Part shown: piece by piece, positions 41,478 to 51,340 of the stretch | Numbering within the stretch: the stretch's first letter is position 1 | Layout of the letters: every line of letters begins with the position of its first letter | Source: Fratercula arctica | Taxonomy: Eukaryota; Chordata; Aves; Charadriiformes; Alcidae | Assembly (NCBI GenBank): GCA_947846985.1 | Contig: CANTUZ010000002.1 | Span: 157,041,889-157,105,888, forward strand | Direction: 5' to 3' | Length of the DNA: 64,000 nucleotides | Translations under genes and position numbers: made by a program | The notes under the pieces: model-generated | Databases searched by the model: none | Told to the model about the DNA's origin: nothing | What the model saw: the letters and a program-made list of their open reading frames with translations, nothing else

Positions 41478-42212
41478 TGTCGTGGGCGGAGTGATTAACT
41501 TCACTCACAAGAGAGAAGTAGTGAAATATTTATTAACATAAAACAGTGATTTTACAAAGTTAGTAATGAATGTGACAGTGTTTTACGGGATTGGATGACA
41601 GGGTACACTTGATTATTTACTGCATAGAGGCCAGGGTCAGACAGAGCTGTCAGGGACACCCTCCCGTTGAGTCACGAGGGTCAGAAAGGACCCCCTGGCT
41701 TTCTAAACTGCTCCTGAGAGAGGAGTCTGGGTGCAGCTGGATCCAGTCCTAGTCCCAGACTTGGTCAATGGTTTATGTCTAAAGGATTATATATGCGCAA
41801 TTAATCCTTTATATCACTTAGCTGAGATTTCAAAGTTTAGCATGCTGTTAGGCACTTCCCAAGAATCTGTTGCAGCAAGGAATCTCTCAGCCTCGAGGAG
41901 TAGAACCTTAAGTGAGCATCCTCACTCCAGGGGAGAGCCTGGCGTGCAGCCCACTGCCGTGCAGGAGAGCTCAAAGGGCTCTTGGGCTGTCCACTATTTA
42001 TGGAGTGAGATAATTCACCTATAGTGATATTCTCAAGGGAACAAAATATCTAGGTCCCCACTCCAGACAGTGTTTTGACTGTGTTGCCAGCCATCCCCCA
42101 CAGCTCAAGTGCAACTCATCACAGCTCCCGCTGATGGCCATGGCTTGAGCAGGAGCAGGGATGAGGGGGAAGAAGGGGGAAAAGGGGGAAAAGGGGAGAG
42201 TATGCCGCCACA
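41478..42212 (-). mobile_element. Solo LTR of an endogenous retrovirus, minus strand
   Basis: A 735-bp unit on the minus strand begins TGTGGCGGCATAC and ends CCGCCCACGACA. It has a TATA-like CATAAATAG (about 41,994-42,002) and a polyadenylation signal AATAAA (41,529-41,534) in the right order and spacing. Flanks CGGAG/TGGAG are a 5-bp target duplication with one CpG-type change. The U3 start holds a pyrimidine-rich tract (about 42,155-42,200, purine-rich on plus). Its sequence is not closely similar to the other two LTRs, so it is a different family. No internal genes adjoin it. Confidence 0.85.
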
Positions 42213-42217
42213 TGGAG
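42213..42217. repeat. Target-site duplication TGGAG, right copy
   Basis: Partner of 41,473-41,477 with one mismatch. Confidence 0.75.
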
Positions 42218-43977
42218 TCAACATTAGCTAAGGCATAATCTGATGAGAACGGCAGGATGGCTTTTTTGCTCTGTCTCGATGTTCAGTGACTGAGTGTCTC
42301 CCTCCCTGCGGCCCTGTGCAAAACGCTCGGTGCTTATTGGCTCCTGCCGAAGGCAATGAAAGTCTGTGTTGTGAAGCAATTACACATGTCATCCCTCAAA
42401 CTTTGGCATATGTTGTATCTTGGATAACACTGTGTTTTCTTCTTCAATAGGTCATTTACCAGGCAGTAGCCTTCCCCCCTCCCCACCCAAGGAACAATCT
42501 CTATCCTCTCAATGTGATTACAGTCCATTTCATTCCATAATAGGTTTCTTTTATTATTCCCTCAGGCATGCAAATCAAATTTTACTCAGTACCAAAATCT
42601 TTGTTCTACAAAAAATGCTGGCATCGAGTGCAGTGAAAAAATAGCTTTGCTATTGAATATGGTCTGTGTTAATAGAACTTCACTATCTTTTTTACTTTGA
42701 AAGTAAACATCTGTCAAAGTTTATTTGCTCTGCTGGAAAGGCAGGAGTGTCTTAGGGGAAAGCACACGATAAAGGCAGATAGATTATTCTGCAATTATAC
42801 CTTTCTCTGTCTAAATGTTTAATTAGATAAGCCGCCACAGAGACAGAGATTACTTTGGCATCCATCTGCCCCATTTATTGATGTTATAAATGCAATGGAA
42901 GTCTTGGAAAATGTGATCACAGCAGCTGCAGCAGAAGCAGGGAGCTGGCAATCCCAAACTAGACCACTTTCAAACAACTTTTCAGCCCAGATGTGTTGCT
43001 TTTGCGCTAGCAGCATTGGGGATGTACCTCCTTGAGCGCAAATGTAAACGTAATATTTGAAAACCACAGCATCTCTCACGCCTCTGTGGTTATTGCTCTT
43101 AAATGTGGTTTTACGTTTGGTTTCGAAGGGGGATAAATAGCTATATATGTCCACCACAATATTGGTTTGATTGCAGAGATTTTAAATGGAATGGTAATAC
43201 AGGTTTCTGTTGCAGGACTCACTTCATGCTGGCCTCCAAAAAAGCACAGAAGAGAGGACATGGTTCCCCTGACACAGAGCCTGCAAGCTCAGCAGTGTGT
43301 AATACGTGGAGGAGGGAAACAAAGAGAATGAGGCAAATAAGCTTGCAAAAATTACAGGTATTTGAGAGTTTTCCTACTTGATATGTAAGTCTAGCTCAAG
43401 ACCATAAAGGAGCAGGAATATTCAGACTGCGGGCAGGAAAGATTTTGGCTTCTAAATGAAAGAGCTGTGCAGTTCTGTGGTTACCGAGGGCTTTGCCGTG
43501 CAGAAAGAAAAGTCGTGCTTTGTACAGATATTGTGTTTTTTAAAATTGCAGTTAATAAATATTTCAGTTTAAAGGCTTCATTTCCATTAAAGCTCACAAG
43601 ATTAAGTGTATTTATTTTCATGACACCTCATAAAGACACAGAGGTTTGGCACTATCTGCACTTTATGGGTGGTATGAAGACAATGTGCAGCGCAGCTAGT
43701 AGACTTGAGCTGTGATGTAAAAGTTAATAACTTGAGATGGCATTCTTAAGGCCAAATGAAAGAGTAAGAGTCATCTCTAAATTAAAAAATCTAAATTTAA
43801 ATGTCTACCTGAGTGTCTAAGCTTCCATTACCAGCACAGTCAATGGAGATTTAGTCCATCCAGATGAATACAGATTCAGATGCATGTGAGTGACGAGCTG
43901 AATCACGTCCTATGTATTGGCATCTGAGACCTTATGATATAGCGCGTGTATTCTTGATGAGCTCCACCTTCAGAAGA
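42218..43977. other. Unique non-coding DNA, no gene seen
   Basis: About 42,820-43,010 has balanced composition, a GATAAG core, TTTATTGATGTTATAAATGC and a GCAGCTGCAGC stretch, and looks like a possible enhancer. About 43,780-43,870 contains GTGTCTAAGCTTCCATT followed by TCAATGGAG. This resembles an old reptile/bird interspersed repeat, but too weakly to call. Confidence 0.45.
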
Positions 43978-43982
43978 GCACA
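43978..43982. repeat. Target-site duplication GCACA, left copy
   Basis: GCACA before the LTR matches ACACA after it (44,473-44,477) at four of five bases. Confidence 0.7.
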
Positions 43983-44472
43983 TGTTCTGGTTTAACCCCA
44001 GCCGGCAGCCAGGGCCACACAGCTGCTCACGCAGTTCTCCCCCTTCTCCCCAGAAAGGCAGGGAGAAGAGGGAGAAAAGGAGGGGAAAGGGAAAGGAAAA
44101 AAGTCTCCTGGGTTGAGATAAGACAGTTTAATAGCACAATAGCAGAAAATGAAATTACAATAACAGTAAGAATAACAATAATGGCACAAGTCACTCTCAC
44201 CACCCAGTGAACTGGTACATTCCCAAGCAGTGATCATGGATTCCCCGTCCCGGCCAACCCCCATTTATATACTGAGCATGATGTCTATGGTGTGGAATAT
44301 TCCATTGGCCATTCCATTTTTCTGTCTGTGCACCTTCTCAACTTCCATGGGAAGAGTCCTTGAAAAGTATAGACATTGCCTAGCAACAACTAAACCAATA
44401 TGCATTATTGACATTCCTTTCACAGCAAACACTAGAAAGAAAATTAACTCTTTCCCACCTGAGACCAGGACA
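43983..44472 (-). mobile_element. Solo LTR, minus strand, same group as 34.1-kb LTR
   Basis: A 490-bp unit has mirrored ends TGTTCTGG...CCAGGACA. On the minus strand it shows AAAGAGTTAATTTTC near the start, a TATA box (TATATAAA, 44,264-44,271), a polyadenylation signal ATTAAA (44,127-44,132) and an end reading GCCGGCTGGGGTTAAACCAG. This end and the AGAGTTAATTTTC start are shared with the solo LTR at 34,090-34,684, so both belong to related families; this copy is shorter. The flanks GCACA/ACACA are a one-mismatch 5-bp target duplication. Confidence 0.9.
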
Positions 44473-44477
44473 ACACA
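44473..44477. repeat. Target-site duplication ACACA, right copy
   Basis: Partner of 43,978-43,982 with one transition. Confidence 0.7.
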
Positions 44478-47400
44478 TTTAACATATATTATCTGTATAT
44501 CATCTACCAGCCCAATGTGGATAACTTAGATACTTGACGCATCCCAAATGGAGAAGAGGAGTTTCTGGGATATGATTAATATCTTTTCTGTTTGAAAAGG
44601 TCAGTAGGATCTAGGTAGCTAATATTTATCACTTTATGTCTAAATCCCAAAGTCAGTTAAAGCAATGGTGTAGGAAGAGTTCCAGCTATTACATGTTTAT
44701 TTTGCATAGCAGATTTTTCTCCTACACGGTTCTTTCAACATATTATGTATTGTTGTACCATTGGGAGACTGTGCTGGGTTTTGAAAGGATATTAAACAAA
44801 GCATGTCGATTGTTTTTAAAAGAGGTAAGAAATTATGAAAAGTAGTGGGGGACATTTCACGCTCAGCAAACAGAGAAGAGACATTGATTAAGGAGTTACA
44901 AGGGGATGATGTCTCATAATCCATTCTTTCCCTGGTTTATCAGTTTTAAATTACTATTTAAGGATTCTTTCTGTAGTGTTTTGGAAATCAGATCTTTTAT
45001 TCTTGAATACTGTTTTGAAGCCATTTGGTGAAGTGTTTTATATAGGAAAAATAGAGGAAAATAAATGAGACATTCACAATGAAAGAAGAAAGAATGCGAA
45101 ATACAGCTGATTTCAGTTTTGGCTGCAGACTTGAATTCAGGCCATAAGCATGGATAAATTTGCGAATGAATCTCACGCAGTTTCTGTAGTGTATTAAAAC
45201 CACTCTCATGTGTAGCTTCCACTAGTTTTACTTCAATTATACTTTGAGGTACATTTTCAACGAAAAAAATGGGATGTGCAGTTTGTGTGTTATTATTTCT
45301 ATTTGCTTAACATGTCAAGATAGGATGCTGTCCTGTTTTGAGTGTCCCATAATCTTTATCTTTATGCCTACAGTCACTGCATAGGAATTTTAGAAATATA
45401 ATCCTTTCTTTGAACTACTCATCACAGTTATGTTCCTTCATGCCATTACAGGGCAAACCCACTTATTTTTTAAATCAGAGAGATGGAGAGATTAATGCTT
45501 CTGCATCATCTGTTTTTGCAGATGTTACTGAAACACTTTACAAGAGGCAAGTGTCATTGTAAATCAATATTTGTAATTGTAGGGCAGAATGATCTGTTTC
45601 CAATGGCTGAGGAGCAGCTAAATTCAGACACAATTATGAAACCGTAATATAGCAGACAAGCAAACCTGCCCTCTGAAAGGAGTATATTACTTACCACAGA
45701 TTCATTTTCCGTATTGTAAGAAGAACACTACTGAAGTATTAGGCTGTGAATTTCTCTTTTCATTCTTCCTACATTCATCTTCCTGAACCGTCTCATCCTT
45801 ATCTGGTCACCAATATTGAATGTACACAATACCCCCAAACTGATTTTTTCTCTGTGTGTCACTGTTCTTGACCTCCATTTCCTTCACCAATTTTATTGTT
45901 GCAGTATTTGTACCCTTGTCTCCCCCCACTCCTCCAAAACTCGTGGATGTTGTGATTTCAATCACTGCAATCCTACTGCCGGATAAAAAGCAAGCAAGAT
46001 CACAAGCCCTAAGCTTTTAACAACGCAGTAGACAAACCATAAAATATGCATTACTCACAGGCCCAAGACGTTCTGGTTCCAATTACCTCTAGTGGTTGCT
46101 ATAACAATACTTCTATAGGCATGCTCACAGGACCACATTCTGGGGAGTTACAATTTTTTTTTTGTCCAAAAATGCTAAGTATTCATAAGCAATAGCATCC
46201 ATAAAAGCAGCAAAGCACTTCAGCATGAACCATCAGGTTCAATGACATGTTAAATGCCAGCCAGAAGTACCAAGAAAAAAATATGAATTTTAATGATCTG
46301 TTTTCTTGTATTGGGCATCTGAAGACAATGAGTTCAAGAAGACAAAATACTTGCTTGCATCTAGGTTTGCCTGCAAAATGGTATTTAAAAAGCTACTAAA
46401 AAAAATATATAGTTTTTTCAACTAGAGAAACTAACCTACCAAAATATGCAATTGTCAGAAAGTTGTAATTCTTTCATGAGCTCATTCAAAATTATTCTGT
46501 ACTTTAATTGACATGATTCAGAATGAATTTATGTATTTTGATATCAATTATGGTGAACTGCTACTGTGTTCTCACTGTGGTTGCTCAGGATTTTGAATAA
46601 AAAGAGAAAGAAGGAAAAGCTCTGATTTCAGCACTGTTCAGGTCAAAGCAAGCTTAGAACATTTATTTTCAAATTATTTTCTGGAAAAAATCAAAGTAAT
46701 CTTTCAATTTGAAGTGTTGGTTAAATGCGACCATTTTATTTTAATATGCCTCTTCTCTGTGGTAAATGCCAACAGTTTAACCTTTTTTTTTTTTTTTCTT
46801 CCATGGAAACAATTTGTAATACTTCCTCTAAAGTTAATTTTAAAACTCTTTCAGCCAATGTATTTTGTTTGAATTTCAGCTTTATTTTATTTTTTAACTA
46901 GCTCTATATTAATAAAAATAATTTATTGTAAATGTATTATATGATAATAAATATATTTTAAGCAATAAAAACATAAGATATGGCTACTGTTTCATCATTA
47001 CTACTCAAACTCTAATGGATTGTCAGTTTCTGAATCAATAATAACCAATGAAGTTGATACGCCAAAATACAAGTGAAATGAAAAAAAACCCTAAACGCAA
47101 CATTTTTAATTAATCACATTTAAAACCTGAAAATGAAGACATTCTACTCAGTTATTTTTTAACATACTTTTGTCAAATTTTAGTCCAATACACTGTGTCT
47201 CATCTGTTAGAGCTCTCTGAGCTCTCCTGATCTCTATTAATTCTCACTGGTGCGAGTGGAGGTTGGGAGAGTATTCTGGGAAAGAGTCACTTTATTTTTG
47301 CAGTGCTCCTATGACCTTTTCTTATATTCTCTATAGATATCTACTGTTAGCAACTGCTGGAAGCAGGATAGTGGGAAAAATGGATCTTCTTTGTTTTTTA

Positions 47401-49502
47401 ATCTTATACAGTGTCTCTCATGGTCTTTAGTCATCTAGGAGCAGCAGGCATCATTGAGATTTAACAAGTTGAGCAATGAGAGGAGACTATTAAGAAGAAA
47501 AAAAAATGATTAGTTCATCTAACATTTGTAGCCGACTTTGAACGGAGCATCACATGGTGCAGAAAATCTCGTTCTCTTTCTAGGGCCCATAACCACAGTG
47601 GGTAATACTGTCTCTTATGTGGTCTTGCCTTCAGGTGGAGTAAATCAGGTTTGTTGGCTTTCCTGAGTCAGCTTGACATGTGAGAAATCACCTTGCCTGC
47701 TCTTGGTGAAACAGATGCATGGAGACACACTCACACATGGCAATGGTGTGTCTGCACTCATGAATACGAGCCATGGCCTGGTTTATGGCCTTGTGGGTAA
47801 GGGACACAACACAGCTCTTGCCCAAAGGGCTAAACCTTCTTCTCTCAAAAAGAGGTACCTTGTCACTGCCTTGTGGCATCCCCACATACTCCTGAACCAG
47901 CATCTGAAAGATAGCCTGGAATGTGTTTACAGATGGAAGATAGCTCAGCCACACACAGACACAGCCCTGAGATCCAACTTTTCCTTTCCTGAGTTTTGCA
48001 TTTGTTTTACCCAGCAGAAGTCTCAGGTGGTAAAGAGTAGAAAGGAACAGAAAAGGAGGAATAAGTCCCCCTTTGGGGCTGTCTGTCCCTCCAGTTCCTT
48101 CCCGGAAAACTTCTTACCTAGCCTTCCAGATCTCTCCAGAGAGACACCTTTCTCTTTCATTCCCCAAATGCAGCCATCTGACCCACCATTTCTGCCCAAC
48201 CAGGTATGTCAACATAGTAGCTTCCAAATCCTTCAAAATCCTTCTCAACCTTGGCACAGAGAACATGTAGAGTAGCTTTGGCATTTAGTGCATCTGAAGA
48301 AAACAACTCAGATTTCTAACACATTTTAACTCATGGTGCTCACAGACATGACACAGGAGCTATGAGTGACCAACATCCATCCAGGCAGGTTGTCCTATGG
48401 TACCTCAAACATCCAAGGGGCAGAGCAAAACTCAATAGCCTTTTCTGATGATTTAAAGCTCTCATGCCTTGTCCTTGTCTCATTGGGACCTGCACCTTGA
48501 TTTTCTTTGCTTGTACCCAGTTTTGCAGAACACTAATTCAAGCACTCTAAGTTCATGCATCTGACTGATCTTATTTATGTCTCTGAACTGCAGGAGAGAA
48601 AGAGAAGGGTCAGATTTGCTCTATGCCACTCATCCAGAGTGACTCAGGGATCTGATGTGCAAAGCTAAATGTGCGTTGCATTTGCAAAATCAGTTTTAGA
48701 CCAAATTCTCCTGAAGAAGGGAGGAGGGTAGGAACTTCAAAGGTGCCATGTAAATACATGTTCCTATGTTAGATGGGTGCTTTTGAAATTTCCCCTTCCA
48801 GCTTTCTTATTTTGTGCAGTGCCTCACAGGTTTTGTAGTATTACTAGCATCTTAAAGATTCATAGAAGGACACACAAAGCCTCAGGTTTTCTGGACATAT
48901 TGAGCAGACTTGGGGTTGTTTCCAAGTCAAACACTGCAAGTACATATTTTAGTTGTAATGACGTAGACACCCTGATTGATTCTCTACAATTGGAGAAAGC
49001 GTGGGTTAGTTGTCTAGGTTCCCTCCATAGTTAATGGCAAAGAAGAGAGACAAGACCAGAGAGAGGACCAATTACTCTCTTACCTCACACCAACCTTGAG
49101 GTGCAGTGAACTTATGCTTTCAACTGGTCTTGTTTTCCATTGGCTCCAAAGAGAGTCTGGACAAGATTAGGTTAATCTAGATTACAAAATTTGCTTTTAG
49201 ACACATAATATTAGGCAACAGAAATCCCACCTTAGTTTACCAGGGGACAGATAAGGAGCAGGACAACCTTTATGTCTCTACGGAAAAAGAGTCAACCTAA
49301 ATTTTTTGCTGGGCCATGGAGAAGATGTTGAGATGTTATCACATGGGCTCTTGGTGTGCAGTGGTGCACTGGCTCCTAGACTGTGCAGTGAGACAGTCAT
49401 GTTTCTCTTTCTTGTATTGTCGTACAACCGTGACAAGACAAAAAGTTGACTTTTGCTGAAGTCACAAATGTCCTTGAGAGACTGCAATAAAATTTTGTGT
49501 AG
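44478..49502. other. Non-coding DNA with chance frames
   Basis: AT-rich. Around 46,900-46,980 there are several AATAAA signals in a very AT-rich stretch, and a T-run lies at about 46,783-46,798. The longest frame of the window, 200 codons at 47,673-48,275 (+), is here. Its peptide has no recognisable domain, signal peptide or membrane segment and no close downstream poly(A) signal was noted, so I do not call it a gene. Confidence 0.45.
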
Positions 49503-49507
49503 ATTCC
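49503..49507. repeat. Target-site duplication ATTCC, left copy
   Basis: ATTCC directly before the TGTTGCGTGG end of the inverted-repeat element. The identical 5-mer follows the element at 51,336-51,340. Confidence 0.8.
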
Positions 49508-49799
49508 TGTTGCGTGGAAAGGGGCAAAGCGGTTTTGGCAGAAGATAAACCCCCTTGCGTTCTAACACTCCTCACCGAGGTGGGAGGCTCGGTGCGGCTG
49601 GGTTTAAATTCTGAGTGATGCCCAATTCACCACTCCCAGTCCAATCGCGTTTAATATGTATTAAACTATTACGATTTGGATACACTAATAGTGGACTGCA
49701 CCTTCAGTCTAGTCGTGCTCATGAACTAGCACGGCCACTCTCGAATCTTTGGTCACATTCAATGAGGAACTACCACTACTAGCTACTTAAACAGTGCAG

Positions 49800-49805
49800 T
49801 TTATT
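49800..49805 (-). terminator. Polyadenylation signal AATAAA, left arm
   Basis: TTTATT on plus, AATAAA on minus, at the mirror position of the right-arm signal and about 330 bases downstream of the left TATA box. Confidence 0.6.
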
Positions 49806-50133
49806 TAAACAACAGATAGATAGGTTCTTAGGATTGCCGGTGATAAATACACTGTCTGCAAAGCACGTGCAAATGAAAGTATTATTACATATATCGAGCG
49901 TGCGACAAAGTTATAAACAATACAGCCTGGCTATAAATGTAGGATAGAGATTCTCTAGAGAAATTCCTAAGTTTCCCGAGAAAGCACTCGGTATAGTCTA
50001 AGTCTTACCCAAAGGCGTCCCTGTGGGGGGGAAGGAAGGCTCAGCCCGTCGACTGATCCCGGGAGTCAGTGATGGAGTTCTCCTCGACTTGTTCGCGATG
50101 GTGTCTGCCCTGATATCCCCCCTCTCTCGGGCT

Positions 50134-50142
50134 ATTTTTATA
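50134..50142 (-). promoter_or_regulatory. TATA box of left arm, firing outward
   Basis: TATAAAAAT on the minus strand, identical to the right-arm box and facing away from it. It fits an LTR promoter; activity is inferred from sequence only. Confidence 0.6.
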
Positions 50143-50185
50143 CTATCTTTTTATCTTCAAAGTGGAGTTTGAGTGACTTTAGTCA

Positions 50186-50656
50186 CGGGGTGGATCATGT
50201 GGAATAATTACTAAATTGGCTAAAATACAAAAGTACAGCATTGTTCACACATTAAGGAAAGTCATAAAATCAAGAGGCTTCTGAGGTAGAATACAGCTGC
50301 AGCCAGCACACGAAGAATGCAACATCTGCGGTTCCCTGTACAAGGTTGCTTGCGAAGATACACGAGGGACAGAACGAAATGTTATCATTCCGTGGCCTTC
50401 CCTTGTGATGAATAGCAGATATGGGAACGAGATGGTACTACGGAACAGATAAGCTGCCTACTTGCTTACTACGGAACAGATAAGCGGCCTACTTGCTACT
50501 TGAGCCAATGTTTCGTCAAATTTTGATGAAATGCTGTCCTGTGTGCGAACTTTGCTTATTACAAATGCACCAAAACACACCTCCATCCCGGAGGCTACCC
50601 ACCCCCAAGGTGTGACTACTCCTCCTTGAGTACACCAATCATAATAAAAGTATTTA
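50186..50656. other. Spacer between the inverted arms, U3-like
   Basis: 471 bp present once. The part next to the right arm holds CCAAT-containing sequence (ACACCAATCATAATAAAAG), GC-rich boxes and a 31-bp tandem duplication, as expected for a U3 enhancer feeding the right TATA box. The part next to the left arm shows no clear relation to it. A candidate U3 start, TGTTATC, lies at 50,380, but no retroviral end could be proven. Minus-strand frame 50,458-50,820 crosses spacer and arm and looks accidental. Confidence 0.6.
50436..50497 (+). repeat. 31-bp tandem duplication in the spacer
   Basis: Two head-to-tail copies (50,436-50,466 and 50,467-50,497) start TACTACGGAACAGATAAGC. They differ at one base (T versus G). 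The GATAAG core occurs in each copy. Repeated enhancer units are common in LTR U3 regions. Confidence 0.9.
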
Positions 50657-50699
50657 TGACTAAAGTCACTCAAACTCCACTTTGAAGATAAAAAGATAG

Positions 50700-50708
50700 T
50701 ATAAAAAT
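50700..50708 (+). promoter_or_regulatory. TATA box of right arm, firing outward
   Basis: TATAAAAAT about 45 bases inside the arm, with the spacer upstream as probable enhancer. About 338 bases before AATAAA. Confidence 0.65.
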
Positions 50709-51037
50709 AGCCCGAGAGAGGGGGGGATATCAGGGCAGACACCATCGCGAACAAGTCGAGGAGAACTCCATCACTGACTCCCGGGATCAGTCGACGGGCT
50801 GAGCCTTCCTTCCCCCCCACAGGGACGCCTTTGGGTAAGACTTAGACTATACCGAGTGCTTTCTCGGGAAACTTAGGAATTTCTCTAGAGAATCTCTATC
50901 CTACATTTATAGCCAGGCTGTATTGTTTATAACTTTGTCGCACGCTCGATATATGTAATAATACTTTCATTTGCACGTGCTTTGCAGACAGTGTATTTAT
51001 CACCGGCAATCCTAAGAACCTATCTATCTGTTGTTTA

Positions 51038-51043
51038 AATAAA
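51038..51043 (+). terminator. Polyadenylation signal AATAAA, right arm
   Basis: AATAAA in TTTAAATAAACTGCACTG, correctly ordered after the TATA box as in an LTR. Confidence 0.65.
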
Positions 51044-51335
51044 CTGCACTGTTTAAGTAGCTAGTAGTGGTAGTTCCTCATTGAATGTGACCAAAGATTC
51101 GAGAGTGGCCGTGCTAGTTCATGAGCACGACTAGACTGAAGGTGCAGTCCACTATTAGTGTATCCAAATCGTAATAGTTTAATACATATTAAACGCGATT
51201 GGACTGGGAGTGGTGAATTGGGCATCACTCAGAATTTAAACCCAGCCGCACCGAGCCTCCCACCTCGGTGAGGAGTGTTAGAACGCAAGGGGGTTTATCT
51301 TCTGCCAAAACCACTTTGCCCCTTTCCACGCAAAA

Positions 51336-51340
51336 ATTCC
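51336..51340. repeat. Target-site duplication ATTCC, right copy
   Basis: Identical to 49,503-49,507 and directly abutting the right end of the element. Confidence 0.8.

Larger units (their letters stand above)
49508..50185 (-). repeat. Left arm of inverted repeat (LTR-like, minus)
   Basis: 678 bp. Read on the minus strand from the spacer outward it gives TGACTAAAGTCACTC, the TATA box (50,134-50,142), a splice-donor-like GTAAGA (50,003-50,008), AATAAA (49,800-49,805) and a terminal ...CACGCAACA, i.e. a normal CA end. The outer flank is unique DNA unrelated to the right flank. Confidence 0.93.
49508..51335. mobile_element. Head-to-head inverted LTR-like element
   Basis: A 1,828-bp unit consists of a left arm (49,508-50,185), a 471-bp spacer and a right arm (50,657-51,335) that is the reverse complement of the left. 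I compared the arms line by line and found two substitutions (49,509/51,334 and 49,530/51,313) and one extra G in a G-run, about 99.6% identity. Each arm carries a TATA box near the spacer and AATAAA about 340 bases further out. Transcription signals therefore point outward on both sides and both outer ends look like the U5 end of an LTR (left end read inward TGTTGCGTGG; right end CCACGCAAAA). A perfect 5-bp duplication, ATTCC, flanks the whole unit, which implies integration as one piece. No gag, pol or env remnant is present. A foldback DNA transposon or an assembly artefact are alternatives. Confidence 0.8.
50657..51335 (+). repeat. Right arm of inverted repeat (LTR-like, plus)
   Basis: 679 bp. 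Order outward: TGACTAAAGTCACTC, TATA box (50,700-50,708), splice-donor-like GTAAGA (50,835-50,840), AATAAA (51,038-51,043), a small hairpin (CACCGAG at 51,249-51,255 with CTCGGTG at 51,264-51,270), then ...CACGCAAAA. The last bases differ from the left arm by one substitution, which removes the usual CA end. Confidence 0.93.

Noticed and set aside
43990..44270. 90-codon minus frame and 99-codon plus frame around 44.1-44.5 kb
   Set aside because: Both lie within the solo LTR or cross its edge; they are compositional by-products of LTR sequence.
46900..46980. Cluster of AATAAA signals as a gene 3' end
   Set aside because: The stretch is very AT-rich so AATAAA is expected by chance; no upstream exon is visible.
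49508..51335. Foldback DNA transposon with long terminal inverted repeats
   Set aside because: Not excluded, but the ordered TATA and AATAAA in each arm, the CA-type end of the left arm and the 5-bp duplication fit an LTR origin better. No transposase remnant is present.
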